Assembly (NCBI RefSeq): GCF_009795885.1 | Contig: NZ_WTEV01000026.1 | Span: forward strand, 1 to 36,305 | Source of the DNA: Gilliamella sp. Pas-s25 | Lineage (GTDB): Bacteria; Pseudomonadota; Gammaproteobacteria; Enterobacterales; Orbaceae | DNA: 36,305 nt | Reading direction: 5' to 3' | Program-made: the position numbers and the translations under genes | Notes under the pieces: generated by a model | Database searches by the model: none | Seen by the model: only the letters and a program-made list of their open reading frames with translations | What the model was told of the DNA's origin: nothing | Part shown: positions 16,205 through 23,739 of the stretch, one piece after another | How positions within the stretch are numbered: the first letter of the stretch is position 1 | Layout: each line of letters opens with the position of its first letter

Positions 16205-16906
16205 TTATTTTAAATTAATAATCCCCTTAACCGCCCTCACCGTAATGCCCAAAATCTTCGCAATATTTTCAATCGATACGCCCTTTTCCAGTAACGCATT
16301 AATCAGTATTTTCTTTTCAGTTTCGGCTTTTTCTCGACGAGCTTTCTCTGCTTTTGCTTTCTGCTGAGCTGTTTTGGTCTTATCCCTCTCAACCGCTAAC
16401 TTTTCTTTCGCAATTTGCTTTTCTTGTTTACGAATGCGTTCAACCACTTGGTAAGTCGGAACATATTTCAGGCTTTGTTCGAGTTCTTCCATAAGTTTGA
16501 TGCTGCGAAAGCTGATATAGGTTTTTGGGGTGATAATTAAGTGGTCGGTAAGCTCGATATTTAAAATATGGGCAACTTGAATTAAGCGGTCAGTGATGTC
16601 TTTATCGGCCGCTGAGGGGATCAGCGATCCGGACGGGTGATTATGCACCAAAATCACGCGAGAGGCGTTTTTCATCACCGCCACACGAAACACGTTCATT
16701 GGTTCAATGTTGACCGATTTATACGATCCAAGCGCAATTAGTTCAATATACAGGATATAACCTGCTTGATTCATACCAATGATCCAAAGATGTTCCTTTT
16801 CTTGGTCGATTTTGTTTTCACGCAATAACACACGCTGCATAATGCCGTACACGTCATCAGTGCTTTCAATATAACGCTTGTCATGTTTGGTTAGTTTAAT
16901 ATCCAT
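16205..16906 (-). CDS. RadC-like JAB/MPN domain protein with C-terminal HTH
   Basis: A 233-aa protein from ATG 16906 (AAGG seven bases upstream). Residues ~1-130 are a RadC-type JAB domain: the metal site HNHPSGSLIPSAAD at 88-101 is intact, with E38/E39 as candidate general base. RadC proteins usually have an N-terminal HhH region, absent here. A very basic/acidic heptad-rich stretch (EKQIAKEKLAVERDKTKTAQ...) from ~155 to 205 forms a coiled coil. The last ~30 residues (LLEKGVSIENIAKILGITVRAVKGI) are a resolvase-like HTH. JAB domains cleave isopeptide or related bonds; RadC homologues are common on mobile DNA but their reaction is unsettled. It lies 63 bp upstream of the YobI-like gene on the same strand and may be co-transcribed. 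Confidence 0.82.
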   Translation of the reverse strand: MDIKLTKHDKRYIESTDDVYGIMQRVLLRENKIDQEKEHLWIIGMNQAGYILYIELIALGSYKSVNIEPMNVFRVAVMKNASRVILVHNHPSGSLIPSAADKDITDRLIQVAHILNIELTDHLIITPKTYISFRSIKLMEELEQSLKYVPTYQVVERIRKQEKQIAKEKLAVERDKTKTAQQKAKAEKARREKAETEKKILINALLEKGVSIENIAKILGITVRAVKGIINLK

Positions 16907-17012
16907 CTTATCGCCTTGTAAAATCACACGAAAAATAATATAGCATATTCTGTTTAGGCTGGGCAGTTGTTAATCAAATAATTCCATCCGTTCAGTTTTT
17001 AGGTTATATTTT

Positions 17013-17047
17013 TTGTAAAAAATATTCAGGAGTCTATACCGTTTCAA
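17013..17047 (+). repeat. 35-bp direct repeat, copy 1
   Basis: A 35-bp unit beginning TTGTAAAAAATATTCAGG and ending TATACCGTTTCAA. The same 35 bases recur at 17822-17856 and 19154-19188. Copy 1 sits just upstream of the DUF746 gene and copy 2 just after it, so the gene is bracketed like a cassette. Confidence 0.9.
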
Positions 17048-17059
17048 AGGGGATCAACA

Positions 17060-17806
17060 ATGTATCACTCTATTTTACCCAACGAGCAGCATTCTGCTGC
17101 TGAGCGATTTTTGCAACGAGTACCAGCGTTAATCGCAGCAAGTTCATTATGTCGACGCCTTAAACCTGTCGCATTACTGATTGATATTGCGCCCATGACG
17201 TTAATTGCTCTGCCACATAGCTCGATTGCCAATAAATTTCAGCTTTCACCGCGTGCCGCTCAAAGGCGAGATAACGTTATTCGTCAGTGGCTAGCGCAGT
17301 ATGAGCCAGATCTTTATCAAGCGGTACTTAACCTTGCACAAACAACGCCAGCAGAAGTGTCTCGGCAAGCTCAGGCATTTAAGTTATGGCTGACCGAGCT
17401 ACTTGGTACGTCAGTTATGCCTTGCCATTATTGTGGATCGCTAAGTACAGTTCGCATTGGGCACCGTCTTAATTTTCGTTGCCGAACCTGTCGACGGACG
17501 TTTAATCCACTGAAAAAGTATTATCTTGATAAGTTATCTCATTGTGAACTGTGGTTACCTTTTGTTGATTTATTGCTACAAGGTGAGACATTGAAAACCA
17601 TTAATCGGCAATTGGGGATTAATACCGATACCGCCGCTAAGTGGCAGCGTTATTTTTTGGGAATAATGGAACTACAAGGATTTTTGGCATTGGCTAACTA
17701 TTGCCAAGTAAAGCGACGTCAACGTTGCCGTCAAATATGGTTAGACGTTCAAGCAGGTACCACATTTTTACCGACTGGTAAGTCGCATTTTAGATCTAAG
17801 TCATAG
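17060..17806 (+). CDS. DUF746 transposon-type zinc-ribbon protein
   Basis: A 248-aa protein. The middle carries a zinc ribbon, CHYC (near 122-125) and CRTC (near 141-144), flanked by basic residues and followed by NPLKKYY. An HTH-like helix pair follows (GETLKTINRQLGINTDTAAKWQRYF). This is the pattern of DUF746 and of the N-terminal part of IS1-like transposases, where the ribbon and HTH bind element DNA. No DDE catalytic domain is present. The final ~40 residues are basic. The C-terminal part is duplicated at 19019-19135. Flanking 35-bp repeats make it look like a mobile unit needing a transposase in trans, or a remnant of one. Confidence 0.75.
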   Translation: MYHSILPNEQHSAAERFLQRVPALIAASSLCRRLKPVALLIDIAPMTLIALPHSSIANKFQLSPRAAQRRDNVIRQWLAQYEPDLYQAVLNLAQTTPAEVSRQAQAFKLWLTELLGTSVMPCHYCGSLSTVRIGHRLNFRCRTCRRTFNPLKKYYLDKLSHCELWLPFVDLLLQGETLKTINRQLGINTDTAAKWQRYFLGIMELQGFLALANYCQVKRRQRCRQIWLDVQAGTTFLPTGKSHFRSKS

Positions 17807-17911
17807 TAAAAATTAATGAGCTTGTAAAAAATATTCAGGAGTCTATACCGTTTCAATCATAACTCATTATGTTCAATGATTTTTTAATAGTAATAGGCAA
17901 AGGGCTTTAAA
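17685..17911 (+). repeat. 227-bp direct duplication, copy A
   Basis: This interval is repeated at 19017-19243 with the same length and about two mismatches. It covers the end of the DUF746 gene, the 35-bp repeat and ~55 bp of spacer. It shows a recent segmental duplication or recombination at this locus. Confidence 0.92.
17822..17856 (+). repeat. 35-bp direct repeat, copy 2
   Basis: Identical to 17013-17047; located just after the DUF746 stop codon and within the 227-bp duplication. Confidence 0.9.
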
Positions 17912-17912
17912 A

Positions 17913-18143
17913 GCCTTAAAAGCAACCATAACTGAATTAACGCCTATTACTATCGAGCCAAAAATCTTATTGTTTATTGAACAATCCATGAGTAAGATTA
18001 GTGAAAGCGTACAAGCTATTGCTGAACAACATTTTAAGGCAGATAAATTAGATCGTTTTTTTATACAAACATTGATGAGCTTAAAATAAGACAAGGAATA
18101 CAGGATGACAATCCAATCTGATGAGTTCTACAGTATAAAATAG
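17913..18143 (+). pseudogene. 3' remnant of an RlaP nucleotidyltransferase gene plus start of its neighbour
   Basis: From 17913 to 18089 the frame encodes ALKATITELTPITIEPK... through FFIQTLMSLK and a stop, closely matching the last 58 residues of the intact nucleotidyltransferase at 19298-20053. After the same short spacer, 18105-18143 begins MTIQ like the gene at 20068, but stops after 12 codons. No 5' part exists. This is a decayed second copy of the two-gene RlaP unit, positioned after a DUF746 copy just as the intact pair is. Confidence 0.9.
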
Positions 18144-18176
18144 TTGGGCGATTTTCTGGCTGATTTAGGCAATTAA

Positions 18177-18614
18177 TTATTGATTCAAAGCAAGCTTACT
18201 TGATATTTTTTGTATCCCACCAATAGAATAATGACAGCATAATAAAATTGCCGGATATATTATAAAATTAAGGGTTACCAGTGATGTGATACCTAACAAC
18301 CCCATAATAAAATCTAGATTAAAAACCGATTTATTAATATCTTCCATAACTAACATGAAGACAATAGGTGACATTAAGGTAATTATAATACCAATTAGCA
18401 CTCCACAAATCACTAAATCCATCGGTTGTTTTATTTTATTTAAAAGAAAGATTGAAATCAGAATAAAGCAGAAATAACACAAACCATAACACATCAAATA
18501 ATATAATTCTGGTGTGCGATATTTTGCGATAATCATTCGATAACACCATTGGTAACTTAAATAGGCACCTATAAAGTTAAACAATACGATAATTAATAAA
18601 TTAATTATTTTCAT
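18177..18614 (-). CDS. Small integral membrane protein, four predicted segments
   Basis: About 145 aa from ATG 18614, which overlaps the end of the upstream PAAR-derived frame by 14 bp and has AAAGGG upstream. Four hydrophobic segments are visible (about 3-22, 38-57, 65-92 and 105-135), with short loops. I do not recognise a family. Its place directly after a PAAR gene is where a type VI effector's immunity or accessory protein would sit; that is inference. It could be vestigial because the upstream gene is broken. Confidence 0.6.
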   Translation of the reverse strand: MKIINLLIIVLFNFIGAYLSYQWCYRMIIAKYRTPELYYLMCYGLCYFCFILISIFLLNKIKQPMDLVICGVLIGIIITLMSPIVFMLVMEDINKSVFNLDFIMGLLGITSLVTLNFIIYPAILLCCHYSIGGIQKISSKLALNQ

Positions 18615-18913
18615 TAGTTTGCCCTTTTTTATCTTCAATCTCTTTTACAGCTTCTTTCAAAGAGCCAGGTAACCAATAAAGTTCTTGTAGACCATATTCA
18701 TCTAAAACAGATGAAATGGCATATGCGCAATATGGGAAATAAGGAGGGATTGCATAATTACCATTAATAATTCTTTTTTCAATATTTAGGGCAGTAGGCA
18801 TAATCCCCAATACAAGCGACCCCTTCAATTGCGCAAAAACTTTGATCCGATGCTGAAATGATTTTGCCACCGGTAGTGGTGTTATCCCCTAGAACGGCTA
18901 TCCGCTTACTCAT
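18601..18913 (-). pseudogene. PAAR-domain protein, frameshifted
   Basis: From ATG 18913 the frame reads MSKRIAVLGDNTTTGGKIIS... to GDYAYCPKY and then TGA at 18781-18779. The TTTGGKIIS and CPK pattern is typical of short PAAR tip proteins of type VI secretion. In the next frame the sequence continues IEKRIINGNYAIPPYFPYCAYAISS..., which reads naturally as the missing C-terminal half, ending at 18601. A single frameshift near 18780-18790, by an A-rich run, splits the gene. The ~89-residue second-frame ORF starting at ATG 18870 is therefore probably not a gene. Repaired length would be ~103 aa. Sequencing error or programmed shifting cannot be excluded. Confidence 0.72.
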
Positions 18914-19018
18914 AATGATGCTTCTGTTGTTTATTTAAGCATGTATTGGATTATATTTCATTAATTAACCAAATGGCAATGCTATTTTATTGGGTTGCTG
19001 GAGGATAAAGGATATGTG

Positions 19019-19135
19019 GCATTGGCTAACTATTGCCAAGTAAAGCGACGTCAACGTTGCCGTCAAATATGGTTAGACGTTCAAGCAGGTACCACATTTT
19101 TACCGACTGGTAAGTCGCATTTTAGATCTAAGTGA
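19019..19135 (+). pseudogene. DUF746 C-terminal fragment
   Basis: The frame encodes the last 38 residues of the DUF746 protein (ALANYCQVKRRQRCRQ...FRSK) and then TGA. The upstream 210 residues are missing. It is part of duplication copy B. Confidence 0.85.
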
Positions 19136-19153
19136 TAGTAATAATTAATGAGC

Positions 19154-19188
19154 TTGTAAAAAATATTCAGGAGTCTATACCGTTTCAA
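19154..19188 (+). repeat. 35-bp direct repeat, copy 3
   Basis: Identical to the copies at 17013 and 17822; lies within duplication copy B, upstream of the intact nucleotidyltransferase gene. Confidence 0.9.
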
Positions 19189-19297
19189 TCATAACTCATT
19201 ATGTTCAATGATTTTTTAATAGTAATAGGCAAAGGGCTTTAAATGCGTTAAAAATTCAGATATAAAGTAAAATAAATAACCTAAAGGAATAGTTGCA

Positions 19298-20053
19298 ATG
19301 CAAAACCGCATAAAACAAAAGTTAGCAGAATTAGCACAACAACATAATATCCATATACTTTATGCCTGTGAATCAGGTAGTCGGGCGTGGGGGTTTCCAT
19401 CGCCGAATAGTGATTATGATGTGCGTTTTATTTATGTGCATCGGTTTGATAAATACTTAGCCATTGATAATCCTGCTTCACATTTAACTTTTCCTATTGA
19501 TGATGAGCTGGATTTGCATGGTTGGGATTTAAAAAAGACTTTACAATTGATCCGCAAATCAAATACTACCCCGTTTGAATGGTTGCAATCACCCATTATT
19601 TATCAACAAAATGCGCCAATTGTTAACCAATTATGGCAACTTTGTGCTGATTTTTTTAATGCTCGTGGCAATATTCATCACTATTTAGGGATTGCTAAAA
19701 GCGCCTTACAAAGCAGTGAAGGGCAGCAGATCGGTGTCAAAAAATTGTTTTATGTGTTAAGACCATTATTATGTGCCAAATGGTGTTTAGAAAAACAGCA
19801 AATCGCCCCCATGGCCATTACGCCATTATTGACACTATTACCTAATGAATTAAGCCAGCAAATCAATGATATTATTGCCTTAAAAGCAACCATGACTGAA
19901 TCAACGCCTATTACTATCGATCCAGAAATCTTATTGTTTATTGATCAATCCATGAGTGAGATTAGCGAAAGCGTACAAGCTATTACTGAACAACATTTTA
20001 AATCTGATAAGTTAGATCACTTTTTTATACAAACATTGATGAGCTTAAAATAA
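19298..20053 (+). CDS. RlaP-family nucleotidyltransferase 1
   Basis: A 251-aa predicted nucleotidyltransferase of the PF10127 (RlaP/YcgL) type. The polymerase-beta signature is near the N-terminus: GSRAWGFPSPNSDYDVRFIY at ~26-45, with the two metal-binding aspartates in SDYD. The rest is helical. The start has AAAGGA nine bases upstream. The family name reflects a proposed role in RNA repair next to RNA ligases; the substrate is not established. It is 14 bp from a second RlaP gene and surely co-transcribed. The C-terminal 58 residues are duplicated as a pseudogene at 17913-18089. Confidence 0.88.
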   Translation: MQNRIKQKLAELAQQHNIHILYACESGSRAWGFPSPNSDYDVRFIYVHRFDKYLAIDNPASHLTFPIDDELDLHGWDLKKTLQLIRKSNTTPFEWLQSPIIYQQNAPIVNQLWQLCADFFNARGNIHHYLGIAKSALQSSEGQQIGVKKLFYVLRPLLCAKWCLEKQQIAPMAITPLLTLLPNELSQQINDIIALKATMTESTPITIDPEILLFIDQSMSEISESVQAITEQHFKSDKLDHFFIQTLMSLK

Positions 20054-20067
20054 GACAGGAATACAAG

Positions 20068-21129
20068 ATGACAATCGACGATTTAAAAGCACAAAACTTA
20101 ATCTTATTTGAAGTCATCAGCGGTAGCCGTGCATTTGGTTTAGCCACTGAAACATCAGATACCGATATCAAAGGTGTTTTTTATCTACCTAAAGATAAAT
20201 TCTATGGAATTGATTATATTCCACAAATTAGTAATGAAACCAATGATATTGTTTATTATGAATTAGGGCGATTTGTGGAACTGTTACTGAAAAACAACCC
20301 GAATATTTTAGAAGTGTTAGCCTCGGATCCAAGCTGTATTGTTTATCAGCATCCAATAATGCAGCATTTAACCCTCGATCTGTTTTTATCTAAACAGACC
20401 AAGCAAACCTTTGCTCACTATGCCATGTCGCAAATAAAAAAAGCCAAAGGATTAAATAAAAAGATTAATAACCCCGTTGCCGTAACACGTAAAACCGTGC
20501 TGGATTTTTGCTATATTATTGAAGATCAGCGGGCTTATCCATTAAATGATTGGTTAACTGAGCATGGTTTTAAACAACATTTATGTGGATTGGTGAATGT
20601 GCGGCATGGGCGGGATTTATATGCCCTGTTTTACGATCCATTGGGCAGTTGTGGTTATCATGGCATAGTACAGCAGCAAGATTCAACCGAACTTTGTTTA
20701 TCTTCCGTAAAAATAGATACCCCAGTGACAGCTTATTTAAGTTTTAATCGTGATGGTTTTTCATCGCATTGCCGTGACTATAAAGCCTATTGGCAATGGG
20801 TCGAAAAGCGTAATGAACAGCGTTATCAAAGTAATATTAAAAGTGGCAATGATTTTGATGCAAAAAATATGATGCATACTATTCGCTTATTGCAAGTAGC
20901 GCATGAAATTATGACACAAGGCACACTAACCAATAAACGAGCTAATCGCAATGAGCTGCTTGCAATTAAAAATGGTCAATTAAGTTATGATGAGATTATG
21001 CATATCGCAGAAACATTGTTAAGCAAAATTGAAACCGCATCAATCACTTCCCTATTGCCAGAAGTGCCTAATTTTACTAAAGCGATTGCGCAGTTGGTAA
21101 AAATGCGTGAATGTTTATATAACCATTAA
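20068..21129 (+). CDS. RlaP-family nucleotidyltransferase 2
   Basis: A 353-aa paralogue type of the gene before it. The signature is SGSRAFGLATETSDTDIKGV at ~18-37, with SDTD as metal-binding pair. A second conserved block, FVELLLKNNPNILEVL (~88-103), is typical of the longer PF10127 members. C-terminal helices follow. It has no secretion signal. The two genes differ in length and sequence and are probably different subfamilies acting together, for example adding a nucleotide to RNA ends. Whether they work with RtcB, 13 kb away, is unknown. Confidence 0.86.
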   Translation: MTIDDLKAQNLILFEVISGSRAFGLATETSDTDIKGVFYLPKDKFYGIDYIPQISNETNDIVYYELGRFVELLLKNNPNILEVLASDPSCIVYQHPIMQHLTLDLFLSKQTKQTFAHYAMSQIKKAKGLNKKINNPVAVTRKTVLDFCYIIEDQRAYPLNDWLTEHGFKQHLCGLVNVRHGRDLYALFYDPLGSCGYHGIVQQQDSTELCLSSVKIDTPVTAYLSFNRDGFSSHCRDYKAYWQWVEKRNEQRYQSNIKSGNDFDAKNMMHTIRLLQVAHEIMTQGTLTNKRANRNELLAIKNGQLSYDEIMHIAETLLSKIETASITSLLPEVPNFTKAIAQLVKMRECLYNH

Positions 21130-21167
21130 TGATATCACTCGATAATAATGGTTCTTGATCAAATCAT

Positions 21168-21202
21168 AAAAAATTAGAAATAACGCAATTGGTTATTTCT
21201 AA
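21168..21202 (-). terminator. Rho-independent terminator after the SMI1 gene
   Basis: TTAGAAATAAC (21174-21184) and GTTATTTCTAA (21192-21202) form an 11-bp stem with a 7-base loop. On the minus strand it is followed by a run of six T. It lies ~60 bp past the SMI1/KNR4 stop and may also slow transcription from the plus-strand RlaP unit. Confidence 0.75.
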
Positions 21203-21261
21203 TGTATATCATTTTGTTGATGGTATTTTACTTCCTAAGCTAACCTAATTTGGATATTAAA

Positions 21262-21810
21262 TTATTTTAATTCCGCTTTTTTGGTTTCTTTTCTTTCTTT
21301 TAGCTCTTTTAATTCAAATTCCCAAACCTGCCAAAAATCCATGTTTGTTGGTTCTAATATGTTCATTTCGTGATTAAATTTTACAATATCACCACTTTCG
21401 TTTACACAATACATATCGGCATCATTAATAATTTTCAAAATTGGGATTGCTTTAAGCCCTGTTTCCTGCATAAATTGATGAGCAACAAAATCAAGCCTCA
21501 TCCAATCAGCACTTAATTTAGAGGCCGTATAAGTATGAAAACCATATAAAAATGTCCAAAAAGGTCCTACATCCATTGCTTGTGGACGACGCCAGATCTC
21601 TTCTTTTACTTCAATATAAATACCTCTATGGGGAAGAGCATCACAATCTTCAGCAAGTAAATGAGCAACATATTCATCAGGAAACTTCATTGCTAAACTA
21701 TTTTCAATATCGCGGATATCTTGCAACGCTGTTTTATCTTCGGCCATTGGAAAAACACGATAATCTCTGTCTAAATACTGGTTCATTAATAAAATTGTTT
21801 TGTCTTCCAT
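21262..21810 (-). CDS. SMI1/KNR4-like protein, probable immunity or accessory
   Basis: A 182-aa acidic cytoplasmic protein. The segment LQDIRDIENSLAMKFPDEYVAHLLAEDCDALP matches the start of the SMI1/KNR4 fold, and later strands (KAIPILKIINDADMYCVNESGDIVKFNHEM) follow its usual order. Three ATGs stand in tandem (21816, 21813, 21810); the third has GAGG at a proper distance and is my choice. SMI1/KNR4 proteins often neutralise nuclease toxins in contact-dependent or polymorphic-toxin systems. No toxin partner is adjacent, so it may be an orphan immunity gene. It has its own terminator. Confidence 0.8.
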   Translation of the reverse strand: MEDKTILLMNQYLDRDYRVFPMAEDKTALQDIRDIENSLAMKFPDEYVAHLLAEDCDALPHRGIYIEVKEEIWRRPQAMDVGPFWTFLYGFHTYTASKLSADWMRLDFVAHQFMQETGLKAIPILKIINDADMYCVNESGDIVKFNHEMNILEPTNMDFWQVWEFELKELKERKETKKAELK

Positions 21811-21944
21811 CATCATACCTCTTTAATTTTTTTAGATTTACCCATTTTTTAAACAAAATATTATAACTTTTAGGCTAATTTTAAAAGGTATTTTAATCAA
21901 ATCGATCAACCATTTGGCATTAACAATGGGTGATTATCGTACAT

Positions 21945-21973
21945 GAAAAAGGGCAACCTTTTATGGATTGCCC
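21945..21973 (-). terminator. Rho-independent terminator after treC
   Basis: GGGCAA (21951-21956) pairs with TTGCCC (21968-21973), with extra CC/GG pairing inside. On the minus strand the stem is followed by TTTTTC. It is 12 bp past the treC stop and ends the treBC transcript. Confidence 0.82.
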
Positions 21974-21984
21974 ATGCCACTTGC

Positions 21985-23658
21985 TTAATCCGCTTGTTGT
22001 AACCAATATATAGCTTCATAAGGTCTTAACCTTATTTCAGTACCTAACGGTGAGTTATCTTGGTAATTACTTAATAACTGCTGCCAATTTTGATGTTGTA
22101 ACGATTTTGGTAATGACCAAGTTTGTGTTTTATCGGTTAAATTGGTTATCACCAGTAATTTTTGATTATGCCACCGCCGGATATAGCACCAATAATCGGC
22201 ACTATCCGGCGTTAGATCCTGATAATCACCAAAAATAAAAATGGCATGCTGTTTGCGTAATTTAATTAAGGTTTGATAGCAATAAAATACCGAATCAGGA
22301 TCATTTTGTGCCGCTGTGACATTGATTTGCGGATAATTGTTAGCAACCTCAATCCATGGTTTTCCTTGAGTAAAGCCGGCATTGGCTGATGTATCCCAGT
22401 GCATGGGCGTTCGGCTATTGTCTCTGGATTTGCTGGCTAAAATGGCTAAGATTTCCTGTTTTTCCATGCCTTGCGCAAGTTTTTCGTGATAGATATTAAG
22501 GCTTTCTACATCGCGATATTGGGTGATATCGGTAAAATGGGGGTTGGTCATCCCGATTTCTTCACCTTGATAAAGATAAGGTGTGCCTTGTAAACCATAC
22601 AGTAGCATGGCAAGCATTTTAGCGGATTGTTTGTGATATTGGCTTTCATTGCCAAGGCGCGAGACGATGCGCGGTTGATCATGATTACACCAAAAAATTG
22701 CATTCCACGCCTTACCCTGCATACCCGTTTGCCAGTAACCGATAATTTTTTTAAGTTCGATTAAATCTGGTTTGGCTAAACACCACTTATTCCCATTAGG
22801 ATAATCAACTTTGAGATGATGAAAATTAAAGGTCATGGTCAACTCGTTACCGTCTAAATTGGCATATTTTTGGCAGTTTTCTAATGTGGTGGATGACATT
22901 TCACCGACTGTTTTGAGTTGATTGGGTTGAAATACCTCACGGCTGATCTCTTGTAAAAACTCATGGATGCGAGGTCCATCGGTATAAAATCGACGACCAT
23001 CGCCCTTATCATCATCAGGAAAATCTTGCTGTTTTGAGACTAAATTAATCACATCCAGTCTGAGTGCATCTACCCCTTTATCAGCCCAAAATTGACATAC
23101 TTTTTTTATTTCGTTGCGAACGGTTGGGTTTTCCCAGTTGAGATCAGCTTGCTCTTTAGCAAATAAATGCAAATAGTACTGCCCTGATGGTTGATGCCAT
23201 TGCCAAGCTTTACCACCAAATTTCGATACCCAATTATTAGGCTCGTGCCCGTCTGCATTGGCATCTTTCCAAATATAAAAAGAGCGATAAGGGCTGTTTT
23301 TATCTAAAGCAGCTTTGAACCAAGGATGTTCGGTTGACGTGTGATTAAACACCATATCCATCATTATTCGCATCCCCCGCTTGTGTACTTGTTTTACCAG
23401 TAATTCAAAGTCAGCCATTGAGCCATAGCTTGGATCGATAGCATAATAATCCGACACATCGTAACCGTTATCGATTTGTGGGGATGGATAGATTGGCGTT
23501 AACCAAATTGCACTGATCCCAAGAGTCTGTAAATAATCTAAGCGCTGAATAATACCTTGCAAATCACCGGTTGAATTGGTGCCACTGGCTTGAAAGCTTT
23601 TGACATAAATTTGATAGATAGTGCCATTTTGCCACCAAGGGATATTGATTTTGTTCAT
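21985..23658 (-). CDS. treC: Trehalose-6-phosphate hydrolase
   Basis: A cytoplasmic GH13 hydrolase that splits trehalose-6-phosphate to glucose and glucose-6-phosphate. At 557 aa it is the family's usual length. Conserved regions appear in order: DMVFNHTS at 101-108, the nucleophile D202 in ALRLDVINLV, acid/base E253 in VGEMSS, and D327 in NHDQPR. A C-terminal beta domain follows. The start has AAGAG upstream. It is downstream of treB and both depend on TreR. The assignment over other alpha-glucosidases rests on the PTS partner and the LacI-type regulator. Confidence 0.95.
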   Translation of the reverse strand: MNKINIPWWQNGTIYQIYVKSFQASGTNSTGDLQGIIQRLDYLQTLGISAIWLTPIYPSPQIDNGYDVSDYYAIDPSYGSMADFELLVKQVHKRGMRIMMDMVFNHTSTEHPWFKAALDKNSPYRSFYIWKDANADGHEPNNWVSKFGGKAWQWHQPSGQYYLHLFAKEQADLNWENPTVRNEIKKVCQFWADKGVDALRLDVINLVSKQQDFPDDDKGDGRRFYTDGPRIHEFLQEISREVFQPNQLKTVGEMSSTTLENCQKYANLDGNELTMTFNFHHLKVDYPNGNKWCLAKPDLIELKKIIGYWQTGMQGKAWNAIFWCNHDQPRIVSRLGNESQYHKQSAKMLAMLLYGLQGTPYLYQGEEIGMTNPHFTDITQYRDVESLNIYHEKLAQGMEKQEILAILASKSRDNSRTPMHWDTSANAGFTQGKPWIEVANNYPQINVTAAQNDPDSVFYCYQTLIKLRKQHAIFIFGDYQDLTPDSADYWCYIRRWHNQKLLVITNLTDKTQTWSLPKSLQHQNWQQLLSNYQDNSPLGTEIRLRPYEAIYWLQQAD

Positions 23659-23690
23659 TGTGTACTCTTTTGTTAATCAGTTAATCGCCT

Positions 23691-23712
23691 GCTGTTTTTT
23701 TAATACAACAGC
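23691..23712 (-). other. Intercistronic hairpin, treB/treC
   Basis: GCTGTT (23691-23696) pairs with AACAGC (23707-23712). It lies in the 81-bp gap between treB and treC and could set differential mRNA stability of the two genes. Its T/A-rich loop makes it a weak terminator at most. Confidence 0.4.
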
Positions 23713-23739
23713 GAATTGTTACCATTTATTGAATATTGC

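Larger units (their letters stand above)
19017..19243 (+). repeat. 227-bp direct duplication, copy B
   Basis: Second copy of 17685-17911, with about two mismatches. It directly precedes the intact nucleotidyltransferase gene. The pair brackets ~1.1 kb holding the RlaP remnant, the membrane protein and the PAAR gene. Confidence 0.92.

Noticed and set aside
18601-18870. Independent 89-aa gene on the minus strand
   Set aside because: Its first half overlaps a clear PAAR reading frame in another frame, and its second half reads as the missing PAAR C-terminus; a frameshift explains both.
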